Shown: positions 34,917-47,355, numbered from the stretch's first letter. The stretch is 64,000 nucleotides of DNA from Cavia porcellus (GCF_034190915.1 NW_026947509.1:33674767-33738766), one strand, 5' to 3'. Notes: generated by a model not told the origin, from the sequence alone. Program-made: numbers and translations.

Positions 34917-35215
34917 AAACACATGTTGGTACCTTAACCTCCAATACTTACAGTATGACTTAATTTGGAGTCAGGTTCTCTAACAGGTGATCAAGTAAAA
35001 TGAGGTCAACTCCTTTTCAATGTGGCTGTTGTGCTTAGAAATGCGGGACATAAACACATCCAGAGATCGTCACCATGTGATGATGGTTGGGCTGAACCTC
35101 CTACAACCGAGAAGCTTCAACCAGAAGCTGAGGGCAGATTCTCTGTCCCAGCCTGTGGAAGAACCAGCACAATGACTTCCAACCTCCAGAACAGAAATCT
35201 ACTTTCTCAGTAGAT
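34917..35215 (+). mobile_element. MaLR-like LTR remnant
   Basis: ATGTTGGTACCTTAACCTCC, then a GAGTCAGG...AGGTGATCAAGT segment, and CAACCTCCAGAACAGAAAT near the end follow the order of MaLR (MST/MLT-type) LTRs. Non-coding and degraded. Confidence 0.4.
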
Positions 35216-35346
35216 CTACTGTACAGAAACAGTAGATCTCTGTTCTAAGACACCTGTTTGTGGCATCTCCCTGTAGCAGCCAGGCAAAGGGAAGCAGCCA
35301 CTCCAAAGGATGAAGAGGCTGTGGAGCTTGGGATCAGAGGGGATGT

Positions 35347-35700
35347 GTGATGGTTTTGACAGAGGATGCTGTCAAGAGCTTTACAGGCTCAGGTGCAGAG
35401 CTTTTGGAAGATTATTAACTATGGGAGCCCATAGCTAACCTCCAGATAGGAGGTGGGCGTGGGTCACACAAGGCCAATCAGTGGGCCACCTCGTGGCTTG
35501 GAAGTGTTCCTCTTCCTCTGGCCTCCTTGCCTTGCTCTCTGCTTCCTGGCTGCCAGGACAGAAACAGCTCCTCTCAGCCATGCTCCTCCCTAGGCCTCTT
35601 CTGGTCTGGACTGACTGACTATGGACTGCACATGCAGGAATCTTGAGTCACAATAAATCTTTCCTTTCAGCTGTGGGGATTGGGTATTGGCCCAGCCACA
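35347..35700 (+). mobile_element. LTR-like repeat with AATAAA, related to 13030-13400
   Basis: It starts TGTGATGGTTTTGACAGAGG and carries CTCTCTGCTTCCTGGCTGCC and CACAATAAATCTTTCCTTTC. The inverse of 13030-13400 has the same layout (ATGCCTCCTGACTGCC, then AAAATAAACTTCTTC). Two diverged copies of a rodent LTR-type repeat is the simplest reading; the family is not identified. Confidence 0.4.
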
Positions 35701-36299
35701 AAGAAAAAAAGACAGGGGTTAAGTGAAAGACTTAGCATCAAGCAGAGAGGGATATTTGAAATCCTAGGGATTCATCCCTAACTACACTGAAGAAAGGAAA
35801 GGAGCTCAGTCGGGTTCTTGGGAGGAAAAGTGTTCCTTGTGGACAGAGATAAGTTCCAGCTGGGCATGCAAATGCCTGTCTGTAAAATTCCTGTTATCTC
35901 AGCCTCTCAGGAGGCTGAGGCAGGGAAATTGCAAGTTCAGGGCCACCCTGGGCCACATAGCAACACCCTGTCTCAAAACAAAATAAAATAATTTTATTTT
36001 ATTAAATAAATTATTATAATAAATGATGTCAGTGGCAGAGCACATGTGCACGCCCCTAGGTTCAGTCCCCAGAACCACAAAACAAGCATTTCTGGGTAGG
36101 ACTGGACCAGAAGCAGGAACATGTCCCACAGAGGAGGAAGGACCCGGTGCCAGTGCCAAGTTTGCAGAAGTATCAAGGAGAATGGGGCTGTGCCATGGCC
36201 ATGAGTGTGGTGCCCAGTGATGTCCACCAGGACAGGGAAGTATGGAAGTAGAGGGCAAGGAGGATGGCACAGAAACTGTCGGCCTCTGTGAGGCCACTC

Positions 36300-36825
36300 A
36301 GTTCACCCGCCAAGGGCTCATCTGTTGACAGTTTGGTGCCCAGTGTGGTAACATTAGGAGATGGTGGTCTCTTTAAAAGGTGGAGCTTAGCTGAGCAGGA
36401 TGATGTCCACCTGTAATTTCTGTACTCCTGGAGGCTGAGGCAAGAGGATGACAAGTTTGAGCCCCGCCTGACCAATTTAGTAACTTAGTGAAATATTATC
36501 TCAAAATTAAAAGGTCTTGCTATCCAGTAGAGGCTGGCTTTGAACTCGAAATGATCCTCCTGCCTCAGCCCCCTGAGTGCTGGAATTACAGGTGTGCACA
36601 CCACATTCCCATGAGTTGCTGTAAAAGACCCCACCCCACTCCTTTTCATAGGTGCTCCCACTGTGATGCCATTGCCCAGATGTGACTCAGCCAAGGGACC
36701 CTCGTCAGAGCCAGTTCTGTGCTCTTTGGACATTCAGGCTCTGAAACTATGAGCTTCATAACCTGCTTTCTTTCTAACATGTTCAGCTACAGGTATCTTA
36801 TTACAGTCACAGAAAGTAGACTCAT
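36300..36825 (+). mobile_element. ERVL/MaLR-like LTR split by two B1-like SINEs
   Basis: The left part reads TGTTGACAGTTTGGTGCCCA and GTGGTAACATTAGGAGATGG. The right part ends with CTCTGAAACTATGAGC, then CTACAGGTATCTTATTACAG. These belong to one LTR type. The centre (36386-36650) is occupied by a plus-strand and then a minus-strand B1-like copy. Confidence 0.45.
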
Positions 36826-37534
36826 TTGGAGGAAAGTCAGGCTCAAAGCTAGAGACTAAGAGGAAAACACCAGGCAGAGTCTGAGTCCGGCCTGCGCTCG
36901 TGAATCAGAGCGCTCAGCAAACATCAAGAGAGGCTGCATGAATGGCAGCTGTGGGAATAAATTCACTCTAATGTTTGAAAAACAGGTTTTATTGTAAAAG
37001 TACTTGTGCATTTTTCATGTTTTTATTACCCATCTCTGGATATAAATTATTTTTTAAAAAAACATTGGACACTTGAAATCACAGCACTAGGGAAACTGAG
37101 GCAGGAGTATCTCAAGTTCAAGACCAGCCTGGAATACACAGCAAACACACTTAAAAAGCCAAAAAGCGAAATGGAACTTTACCAGTGAATAAAGGTTTCC
37201 CTTGATCTAGTGTCACATGCTGTGTCCCAAAATGTTGTCCACCTTCCTCTGCGTCCTTTGTCCACTGAGGGCCTTGTGTTTGAGCTGACTCTGAGAAACC
37301 TTTGTGGCCTTTGGGTTCCTCCTCTTTGTGGTCTTAGACACCCTTCTCTCATTTTTTTTTTTTTACTAGTATGAAGATTAGTGATGATACAGCCAGGCAT
37401 GGTGGTAAAACCCAGCACTCCAGAAGCTGAGGCAGGAGGATCAACATGGGACCAAGGCCAGCCTAGGCTCCACGGTGAGTTCACCACCAACTTGGACTAC
37501 ATTGCTAGACTCTGTCTTAAAAAAACAAAAATGA

Positions 37535-37647
37535 GGGGCTAGGGATTTAGTTCAGCGGCATAAGTGCCTGCCTTGCAAGCAGGCAGTCGTGAGCTTGATC
37601 CCTGGTACCGGTAAAAAGGAAAAAGACAAAAAAAAAAAAAAAAAATG
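37535..37647 (+). mobile_element. ID-like SINE
   Basis: GGGGCTAGGGATTTAGTTCA to TGATCCCTGGTACCGGTAAA, then AAAGACAAAA and poly(A). It lies in the EFHD1-GIGYF2 gap. Confidence 0.85.
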
Positions 37648-40600
37648 AACAAACCAAAAAAGATAGAATTGATAGTGGCTGTCGTGGTAATATAAACTTC
37701 ATCTCTTTGGTTTTAAATTGTTGAAAGTTCAAGTCAGGCATGGTAAGTCATGTCTATAATCCCAGCACTCAGGAGGCTGAGGCAGGAGGAATGCTATGAG
37801 CTCGAAAATAGTGAGTTCCAGACCAGCCTGTACTACAAAGTTAAACTCTCTCAAAAAATCAAACTTGAAAGTTCAAATATACACATAAGGGAAAACATTT
37901 TAATCCTTCCCAGTACTGCAGGACTCTCCCCGCTCCGTGTCTTGTGTAGTGTTCTAGAAAGCTGCCTAAATAAACAATATAGTGGTCTTGCCCTAAAATT
38001 CACCTGGTCACTGGCCCTGTAACCCTCACTGTCTTTTCAGGCAGCCACAGTTTCATGTCTCCCATATAAAGCAAACATCAGATGTGGTGGTGCACACCTG
38101 TAATTCCAGCACTCAGGATGCTGAGGCAGGAGAATCATGATACGTTCAATGCCAATTTGGGCTACATATTGAGATCCTATCTCAAAAACCAAACAAAGAG
38201 AATCAGGATAAGGACCAGAGCCCACCTCCCTTTGCAGAAAAAGACAAAAACTCTAGATGCCACCATGGCATGTGATGCCGCCCAGCCTGGGACAGTGGAT
38301 CTGGAGTGAATGATGGAAAAGCAGATGCCACAGCTCTGGCCCCTGGGGCAGCAGCACCGTCCCTTGATGGTCCCCAGCCAGTGCCTCGGGTTGCTCTCCC
38401 GGCTGCCTGGCTCCTGCCTGTTTCCTGAGCATGTTCCCTGCCCCCCAGCCCTCCTGTGTCTTCTCATTTGATTCCTTTTCCACCTAAACCACCTGGGTTT
38501 CTGGAGTTTACAGTGACAAACTGTGACAGCCTCCCTGTGGTCACATCAAATACAGCACCCGACCCCCACCTGGGGGGCCCCAGTGTGAGTTCTCATTGCA
38601 AAGGCCATCACAGCTCGAAGGTCCCTCTTTTTCTTCTGTCACTCGTGCACTGGGGATGCAGCAACTGTGTGGTGGTGACACAGAAGCAGCCCCCAACTTG
38701 CAAATTGTCAGCAGGGAAGTGGGTTCTCCAGGTGGGGTCAATCACTCAGACCCCCAGCATTTTAACCGTGACAGGCCCAGAGTCAGACCCAAGCAGGAAA
38801 ATGGCTTCTCAACTCCTCACCATCAGAACTGGTGCAAGATAGCTGGGTGTAGTGGTGCATGCCTGTAATCCCAGCTCTCGGGAGGCTGAGCCAGGAGAAT
38901 GGAAAGTTCTAGTCAGGCTAGGCTACATAGCCCGTTCAAGTTTAGCCTGGAACACACAGTGGACTACATAGTTTAAAAAAAAAAAAAACAAGCCAGATAT
39001 GGTAGCCCTTGCCTGTGACTCCGGTACTCAGGAGGCTGAGGCAAGAGGATCACCATAAATTCAAGGCCAGCCTCAACTAGTGAGCTCAAGGCCAGCCTGA
39101 ACTACACAGTGAGATCTTGTCTCAAACAAGAAAAGGTGGAATTTAAGAGTACTTAAGGGATGAACATTTTCTTTTCTTTTTCCTTTTTTTTTGGTCTTTT
39201 TGAGACAAGGCCTTTGCTATGCAGTTAATGTTGGCCTTGGGCTCACTCAGTAGCTCAGTCTGGTCCTGAACTTACAACGATCCTCCTACTTCAGCCTCTC
39301 TAGTGCTGGGAATACAGGAGAGCACCACCATGCTCAATTTGAATATTTTCCTAATGACATCCCTGAGTTAATTCTCCTAAGAGTGTTGCAATAAAGAAGA
39401 AGCCTGAGCCAGGCATGGCGGTGCACGCCTATAATCAAAGCACTTGGGAGGCTGAGGCAGGAGGACTGCTGCAAATTTGAGGCCAGCCTGGGCTATAGAG
39501 AAAGTTCAAGCCTGAACTGCATAGGGAAACCCTGTTTCAAAAAGACAAAAGAAAAAAAAGAAGTCTGGCTCTCCCCTGGGCAGCCTGTCTGGTCACAAGA
39601 CCTTTCCCTGCCTCTCCTGCCATCACAGTGCCAGTTGCCTGAGTTCCTCTCTAGGGCAGGAGATGCCAGCCCATGTCCCTGTAGGATCATGAGGTACACG
39701 AACCTCCACTTTGTGGAGTCACCAGCTGCAGCTGTTTGCTCACAGGGACACAGGCACACAGGGGTGGGATCCCACCTTGCCCACCTGTGCACTGCAAACA
39801 CCTGGCACATCCCCAGGAACCCAACGAGCCACGATGCCTGTTTCTGCCAGGCACCATGCCAGGCCCCAGAGACAGGCAGGGCAGAGTCCACACCAGGAGG
39901 CCAAGAAGGACTGCAGGAGCAGTGAGGGAGCTGGAGGAAGGCACTTTCTGAGCCAAGCCACCCCCATGGGGCAGCAGGGGAACCCAGGGGCCGTGGCACC
40001 AGGTGGACACCACAACACTTCCAGGAACCATTCCAGGTTGTGTAGAATTGGGCTGTGCAGTTCCAATGTACAAAGGAAAGGAGGAAGGACAAGAGATGGG
40101 ACATGGTGAACCTGGGCCAGATTCAGACTACGGGATTCAGAAACGGAAGGGGAGGGGCCAGGGGTTTAGCTTTGTGGCATTTTAAGTGCCTGCCTGCAAG
40201 CAAGAGATCATGAGTTTGATCCCCATACCAAAAAAAAGAAATGGAGGGAAGATATTAGAAACACGCATCTCATAAACATCACCCCAGTTTACCAAAATGT
40301 TGTATTGTAGGCCAATAATCCAAGCATTCAGCAGGCTGAAGCAGGAGATCACCATGAGTTCAAGGCCAGCCTGGGCTACATAACAAGACCTGGCCTCAAC
40401 CAAAAAAAAAAGACAATAAACAAGATTATTCAAGCCTCCAGGTGGACAGGCAGAGTGAACGTGGGTAGTGAAACATGTCAGGCCACTGCAAAGACCCGGA
40501 AATGAAGAGCTGAGCTGTGCCCTAGGCCCTGGAGACAGAGGTTGGGGACTGGAGGTGAGTGTCACATAGACAGTAACACCTGCAGGATGTTGTGACCAAG

Positions 40601-42276
40601 AAATAACCAAGAGGGACAAGACAGATCCCATCCTGGTCTTAATACTCACCTGGTCCTGTTTGTTTCTTTCTTTGAGTCCTAAGTCCTTTTCATTTTCTTT
40701 TTTTGGTACCAGGAATTGAACTTATGACCATGCACTTGTCAGGCAGCGCCTACACCACTGAGCTAAATCCCCAGCCATCCTTTTCAGTTTCTATTATTGG
40801 CAGTCCAGAGTTTCAGCTCTTCCCCAGGCTTGTTGACCCAGAGAAATGCTTCCAGTAGCTGCATGCCAGAGCTTGAGCCCAAGGCCTTGTGCACATGAGA
40901 CAGTGCTCTGCCATGGAAGCTCTGCCCCAGCTTTCTGTTTTCTATTTCATTTACTTAGTTCTGGGTTGGTTGGTTTGTTTGGTTTCGGTTTTTTGAGACA
41001 GGTTCTCACTGTGTAGTTCAGGCCAGCCCTGAAGTTGCCGTGGAGTCCAGGCTGGTCTCAAACTCATGGAGATCCTACTGCCTCAGCCTCCTGAGTGCTG
41101 GGATCACAGGCCCAGTGCCCTGTGAGTAAATCTGCAGATGCATGATTTTTTGGGTCATATTTCATGAACTTCTCCATTCCTATTCTCCCTTCTGGTGATG
41201 ATGACATAAGGGGAAATGTAAATTTCAACCTGCTAGATGTCAGACATGCCAAGTTGGTGCTCCTCAAAGTCAAAGAATGAATTCTAAGGATCAGTGGTTA
41301 AGAGGAGGAGAATCTGTGGGGGAAGAGGAAGAGCTCTGGAGAGACAGGAATGGGTTCCCCACGAGCCCGCTTCTCTGAGGTTTTCTAGAGTAAAATCACG
41401 ATGTATGTACAACATGCATCAAAACTATAATCAAAACAGGGCGTGGAGGGGGCATACTTGTAATCCCAGCACTTGGGAGGCTGAGGCAGGAGGATCATTG
41501 CCAATTCAAGGTTAGCCTGGACTACAAAGCCAGCCTGAACTGCATAGCGAGACCCTGTCTCAAAAGGATTTAAAAAAGACAAAAGGAGAAAAAAACCAAC
41601 CCTAACCAAAACTATAACCAACCAATAAAATCAGAAGTGTAGCTGCTAGGCTAATATTGATCCAGTAATATAGGAGACATCACTCTCTTTGGCTAAGGAC
41701 TCTGCAGTCTTCATCTTTAGTGGGAGAGGATGGGCCACCCCTAATGAGATGATGGTCTGTTTTTATGGGAGATCTCAAAAAGGTGGCACCAATAACTTCA
41801 GATTGGCATTTATCCCTTTGGGCCACTGTGACTTCCATCTTCACACATGGCTCCAGCCAGGCCTGTGCTGTGTCCTCATCAAGGACCTGGCCCTGACTAT
41901 CTGAATGGAATGTTTCTGCGTGGGTTGCCTGCAGGCGACCCTGGCTACAAACAGAGCTGAGAGCTGCAGGCCCAGGGTGTGTGGAGACCAGGCCTTGTCC
42001 TCCCTGGAGGGCACAGGGTCCAGTGTGGTAACTCCGGGATTGCAGGTACCTCGGAAACAAAGGAAATGAGGCTACAGATGTGCCCAGAAGGGAGGCGTGG
42101 TCCTCCAAACTCCTAGGAGCTGTGCCTGAGAAACTCAGTGTCCACACAGGCCTGGGAGGCATTGCACCCCCATCACCCCTCACGCAAAGATGATTCCAGG
42201 GACCCTGGCACACTGGTCACGTCCTCTGCCATGGATTATTTAGGAGACAGCTGAAAGGATGCAGGGCAGGGGCTTT

Positions 42277-42282
42277 TTTATT
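42277..42282 (-). terminator. EFHD1: EFHD1 polyadenylation signal AATAAA
   Basis: The minus strand reads GCAATAAAAAAGCC, a canonical hexamer. It is the first convincing one downstream of the EFHD1 stop; an ATTTATT nearby is not a signal in this strand. Confidence 0.65.
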
Positions 42283-42592
42283 GCAAAGATGGCAGAAGCA
42301 ATAAATGCGACACCAGGAAGCTTGAAAACACAGCAAGCCGTGGTCACTCTGAGCGACTCCCCAGTTCACAGGGCACGAAGCATGTCCTAGGGTGGGGAAC
42401 ACCCTCACCTCCATGCTGTGGGGTGACTTCAGGATGGGGGTCCTGGTATGTCGGCTGGGAACACCTTGATTACTGCCCTGTTGGGAGTCCGCAGGAACCC
42501 TCCTCCAGGGCGCTGTGGCTGCTGAACCCCTCATTCTTAGAATGGTTGCAGGGCAGAGAAGTTAGAAGGAAGAAGATTGGGGGGAAGGGGGA

Positions 42593-42594
<2 letters not shown>

Positions 42595-42640
<46 letters not shown>
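42595..42640. repeat. (TG)n microsatellite in the EFHD1 3'UTR
   Basis: About 23 TG units, which read (CA)n in EFHD1 mRNA. CA repeats in UTRs can bind hnRNP L. Likely polymorphic. Confidence 0.95.
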
Positions 42641-42642
<2 letters not shown>

Positions 42643-42687
42643 GGTCACAGAGGCTGGACTCAGGGAGGCTGCTCCCCTGTTGGAGAG

Positions 42688-42835
42688 GGGCAGTAGTGGC
42701 ACACACCTGTAAACCCAGCACTCCGGAGGCTGAGGCAGAAGGACTGCTCTGAATTCAAGGCTATCCTGGGCTTACAAGTGAGCTCAAGGCCAGCTTGAAT
42801 TGCATAGGGAGACCCTGTGTAAAAAAGAAAGGAAA
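42688..42835 (+). mobile_element. B1-like SINE within the EFHD1 3'UTR
   Basis: GGCAGTAGTGGCACACACCT through GGGAGACCCTGTGTAAAAAA on the plus strand, so antisense within EFHD1 mRNA. It includes the extra internal block (GTGAGCTCAAGGCCAGCTTG). Confidence 0.85.
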
Positions 42836-43071
42836 AAAACAAGAGTGAAAGTGAAAAGACAGGAGAAGACGGGCAGCAAAGGAGCACATGTGGCCAAAAA
42901 GACTGGCAGAGGAGACTAGAGAGGGGGGCGTGAAGGTCGCTGAGGAAGGAGGTCCTGGCCACAGAAGGGGACGGCGCCAGGACGCTGCTGGGGCGACAAC
43001 AGCCCCGGCCTGGGGAGCCCTGGGCGGAGGGTGGTGTTGGCCAGGACGGATGCAGTGGCTGGGCGGGCGCG

Positions 43072-43206
43072 CTAGGAGCTGAAGGCAGCCTTGAGCTCGC
43101 GGAAGGCGGCCCGGCGCTGTCTCCGGTCCTCCTCCTCCTTCCTCCGCTCGTCCTGCTCAGCCTTTAGCTCGGCCTCGAACTTGCTGGCAGACGCCAAGGC
43201 CTGGGC
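43072..43206 (-). CDS. EFHD1: EFHD1 exon 4: C-terminal charged helix and stop
   Basis: After acceptor CTCCTAG|GCC the frame runs 44 codons to a TAG at 43072-43074. It encodes AQALASASKFEAELKAEQDE and then RRKEEEDRRQRRAAFRELKA before ending AFSS. The Lys/Glu/Arg-rich stretch is expected to form a long helix or coiled coil, as in the swiprosin family. The junction AAG|GCC gives EAKAQAL, where I recall EAKVQAL in other mammals, a conservative change. The frame is intact. Confidence 0.95.
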   Translation of the reverse strand, partial: AQALASASKFEAELKAEQDERRKEEEDRRQRRAAFRELKAAFSS

Positions 43207-44714
43207 CTAGGAGAGAGCAGATGTGGCTGGGAGCGGGCCGGCTCCGTCCCGGTCTGCTGCTGCTTAGACGCACTTACAGCGGTAGGGGGCGCTCTAAATT
43301 TTTTCTTTTTATTTATGTATTTATTTAGGCATAGTCAAATGAACCCAGGACCTTTGTACTGAGTCCCATCGCCAGCCCTTTTAAAATATTTTCGAGGCCA
43401 GGCGTGGTGGTGCTGCACGCCTGAAATCCCAACACGCTGGGGGCTGGAAGGAAAACCACAGGTGGGAACGAAGCCTGTGCAACTTAGCCAGTTAGCGAAA
43501 TATTTTTGGCCTCAAAAATAAGTAAGTAGGGCTTGGGATGCAGCTCATTGGCACAGCGCCTGTCTGGCAAGCTAAAGGGCCTGAATTCAAATCCTAGTAA
43601 CAAAAAATATATAAGTAAGTAGCTGGGAATGGTAGCAAATGCCTATGATCCCATCACTCAGGAGGCAGGAGGATCACCATGAACTCGAGGCCAGCCTGGG
43701 CTACACAGCAAGAGCCCGTCTCTAAATAAATTAACAAATACTTTAAAACTTTTTCTTTGGTACTGGGAATCAAACTCAGGACTTTGCACTTGCCAGGCAG
43801 GCACTGCACTGCTAAGCTACATCCCCAGCCCACATTTTTTTAAAATGTTAAGACAGGTTCTCCTTAAGTGACTACACTGACTGGGCTAGACTCATACATA
43901 TGATCCTCCTGCCTCAGCCTCCTAGAGTGCTGTGAATATAGCCACCATGCCCAACTGCCATGTTTTTAATTTCAGCATTTGTCTCCTATAATGCATATCA
44001 GATAAATCCATGTAAAAGTTCTCTGTTTAACAGCTGACCCTGCCTGTCCATGGTACCCTTTCTGAATGATGCACCGGGTGTGTATGTCACTGCACTCCGA
44101 AGCAGCTGTCCCGTTACCCTTCCAGTATCACCAAAGCTTATCACTAACACGCTTCCTTCCTGCCAATCTGGGAAAAGCTGGCGCCTTGTTTGCTCCTCAG
44201 TGAACTCCCACTTGTAACCTTCGCCTGTTTGTCTGTTCTGCTGCAGAGCCGCTCACCGATTCTCCAGTTTTAATAAAATGCAGCTTTTTGCTACCAGTTC
44301 TTTACTCACCGCTGGCTTTTGCTTCTCTTCTAACTTGAAGCTATCTTGGGTCTCAGAAATATTTGCAATTTTGATGTCATTGAATTTGTCAACCATTTCC
44401 TTTCTGGATTTTGCATTTTATACCATGTTTAAGATTTTTCTTGGCCCACAAGGCTTTAAGTCCATTTTTCTGTGTTTTCTTCTACTACTTTGATGGTTTT
44501 GTTTCCTCATTTAGCTCATTAAGACCCAAAAAGCTCCTCCTCCATAAACTCATTTTTTTTTAGTGAGAGGTATACGAATTTTTTAAAGTTTTGTTTTATT
44601 GTTTTGTTGAGACAAGGTCTACCGTATAGTTGAGGATGATTTTGAACTCATTATGTAGCCCAGGCTGCCCTTAAACTCATGGTAACCTTTCTGCCTCAGT
44701 GCCCCTTTTTAAAA

Positions 44715-44818
44715 TTTTTTTTTTGTCTTTTTCATTTTTATCGGTACCAGGGATTGAACTCATGACCGCACACTTGCAAGGCAGGCGCTTATGTCACTGA
44801 GCTAAATCCCCAGCCCCT
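44715..44818 (-). mobile_element. ID-like SINE (minus)
   Basis: GTCTTTTTCATTTTTATCGG and GAGCTAAATCCCCAGCCCC mark tail and head. The target-side CCTTTTTAAA(A)TTTTT motif is present on both sides, consistent with a duplication. Confidence 0.85.
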
Positions 44819-47264
44819 CCTTTTTAAATTTTTAAACTGTGAGACAGGATCTCCCCAAATTGCCAAATTGTTCAAGCTGGCCTTGAACACCACCAGATCC
44901 TCCTGTCTCAGCCTCCCAGAGTGCTGAGATTACAGTTTTCTACCACATCCAGCCACTTTTCTTTCATTTTGACATTTCCTACAACAGGAATAATTTTAAA
45001 ATTATTTAAAGTCTTTGTACAAATCTCCCTACATGTTATAAGTTCATTCTATTTCCTGATGTTTTGTAATCTTTACAGCTATATTCCTTAATATAAAATT
45101 TATTTCTGGTGTGGCATTTTAAATCTGGTTTTATTAACAGAAGCAACAGCTTCAGAGAATGGACATGCCATGATCTTTTGTAACATGCTGGCATTATTTC
45201 TGTAACACTGGAAATTGGGGTGGGCTGGGGTTTGGTGGTAAGGTGTATGCTTAGCACGCATGGGCTGCTGGGCTTGAGCCCAGAGCTGCAGAAACAATCA
45301 CGGGCCTTCACACTTACTGAGCTACATCTGCTAAGTTTCTCAGATTGGGCTTGAAGTCCTTCTGCCTCAGCCTCCCAGAGTGCTAGGACCCCACGCGTGT
45401 ACTACCCTGCCTGGCTGTACTGATGATTCTGTGTGCAGGCTTCCAAGCCGGAACACTTTTCTTTTTCTTTACAGGAAGTCTTGCAGTGTAAGCGTCCCGC
45501 TCCACTGAGACGGATTTTTCCAGTTTGAGATGGGTCTTTGGCAGGGCTCGACTCTCTTCCCCAGACCCATCCCACTTCTTCCTCTCTTCATGGGAAACAA
45601 ACATCAATGCAATCTTTTCTCTCTGGCCCCTCTCCCTGCACAGGGAGGCCCCAGACAGTTCCTAAACACCTCTCACCCCAGAGGTGGGCTGTGCTGGCAT
45701 GAAATCGGCCCAAAAGCCAGCCACTCAAAGCCCAGAGACTGTGTATTGCTAATTTAAATAGAGACAACATGAAAACTAGAGCTATCATTTTGGCTGGACC
45801 TAGAGATGTAATCCTAGCACTCAGGAGGCTGAGGCAGGAGAGTCACACCTAGTTTGAGGTGCGACTCTCCCAAACTACCCCCACCCTCCAAAAAACCCCT
45901 AAAACTAAGTTTATAGAAAACAAAAATAATAAATACTAAGCAGTTCTTTTCTTTTTCTTTTGAGACAGGGTTTTGCTGTATAGTTCAGGCTGCATCTGAA
46001 CTCTATGTAGCCCAGGCTAGCCTTGAATTTGCAGCAATCCTCCTGCCTCAGCCTCCTGAGTGTTAGGATTACAGGCATGCGCCACCATGCCTGGCTATTT
46101 CCTGATTATTTTTGCTATTCCTAACTATTATCATTGCTCTTGGGCACCTGCTTTGAGCTGCAGCCATGGTAGAAGAGGCAGACGTTGCCATCAGTGTAAA
46201 TCTTCCCATCTCCACACAGCCATGATCCACCCAGAACTCCACAGTGGCCCTGCCATGAGTATTCTCAAGTGGGCATTGGCCAGCACAGCACCCCTGGGCT
46301 CATTTCACGGCTATGCCTACAGTCTAGACAGCCCTGCCATAGAGTGGTGGGAAAATGTGACAAACACAGATGAAACCCAGGATCCTGCACTGTCTACTGC
46401 TTGTACCCTATGACTCACCCCAAAAAATCAAAAAATTATTTCAATATTAAAAACTCTTAGCCGGGTGTGGCTCACGCCTGTAATCCCAGCAAGCACTCAG
46501 GAGGCTGAGGCAGGAGCATTGTTGTGAGTTCGAGACCAGCCTGGGCTACAAAGTGAGTTCAAGGCTAGTCTGAACTACATCAGAGACCCTGTCTCAAAAA
46601 GACAAAAAAAAAGAAAGAAAGAAAAAGAAAAACTCTTACCAAGGAGTTGCTCAGATCACTGAGAAATATGCATGTTCCAATACACAGCCTTTCACTTTTT
46701 TTCTCCCTTACAAATTAAATTAACCACATTTTTTGCACTTTGCAATCACAGACTAGCTTATATACCTCAGTCCAGCAAAAATCACTGGCATCTTCTGAGA
46801 ATCAGTAGTAAAAGCATCCTGGCATGGTGGCAATCATCTGGAATTCCAGCACTCAGGAGGCTGAGGTATGAGGATTGTGTGAGTTTGAGACCAGCCTGGA
46901 CTATATAGTGAGAGTCTGTCTCAAGAAACCAAAAAACAAACAACAACAAAAACCCACACAATAAAGGCACTGTGTATTATCTTTCTTTTATTGTCTTTTT
47001 TTTTTTTTTTTTGAGACAGGGTCTAGCCATGTAGCCCAGGTGGGTCCCCAACTCACAGAACTCACAGCCATATTCCTGCCTCAGCCTGGAGTGCTGGGAT
47101 TACAGGCTTCCCTACCACATGCAGCCTGTATTATCATTTGAAAATTTATGTGTTGCATATTATTTATGCATAAAATTATAATCCATGCATAAAATTTATA
47201 ATAGACTGATGCATTTCATATTTTAACCAGGGAGCCAATGGCTAATCATTTACCAACAGGCCAC

Positions 47265-47355
47265 CATATAAACCTCAATGTCCTCACCTGCAAAATGAGA
47301 CAATTAACACCCAGCTCCCGAGCACTGCTATGAGCATCAGACAAACGTGAACCTC
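47265..47355 (-). mobile_element. MIR remnant
   Basis: CCTCAATGTCCTCACCTGCA followed by AAATGAGACAATTAACACC matches the inverse of the MIR phrase around TTTTACAGATGAGGAAACTGA. It lies in EFHD1 intron 3. Confidence 0.5.

Larger units (their letters stand above)
35850..41575. mobile_element. B1-like SINEs in the EFHD1-GIGYF2 gap
   Basis: Plus copies at 35850-35990, 36386-36511, 37060-37165, 37390-37520, 37733-37860, 38075-38200, 38840-38990, 38990-39135, 39405-39555, 40300-40415 and 41435-41575. Minus copies at 36512-36620, 39190-39340 and 40970-41115. Confidence 0.75.
31621..42254. other. EFHD1-GIGYF2 intergenic gap
   Basis: About 10.6 kb with SINEs, LTR and L1 remnants listed separately. 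SINE-free stretches are 31621-32160, 32310-33110, 34470-34910, 38205-38835, 39560-40150 and 41640-42254. No gene is recognised; the open frames present lack family resemblance and overlap each other on both strands. A diverged MIR-like piece may lie near 32910-32970. Confidence 0.65.
42255..43071 (-). other. EFHD1: EFHD1 3'UTR
   Basis: From the stop codon, transcription runs about 815 nt to a poly(A) signal. The UTR contains a (CA)n tract in the mRNA sense at 42595-42640 and a B1-like SINE in antisense orientation at 42688-42835. The end point is estimated as 20-25 bases past the AATAAA. Other poly(A) sites further left cannot be excluded. Confidence 0.7.

Noticed and set aside
39493..40104. 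203-codon minus-strand open frame in the intergenic gap
   Set aside because: It ends in a B1-like SINE and overlaps several equally long frames on both strands, as expected by chance in GC-rich DNA.
46120..46415. Plus-strand frame resembling a gene fragment
   Set aside because: It starts within a B1-like SINE, and the remainder (SILKWALASTAPLG and following) matches no family I know.
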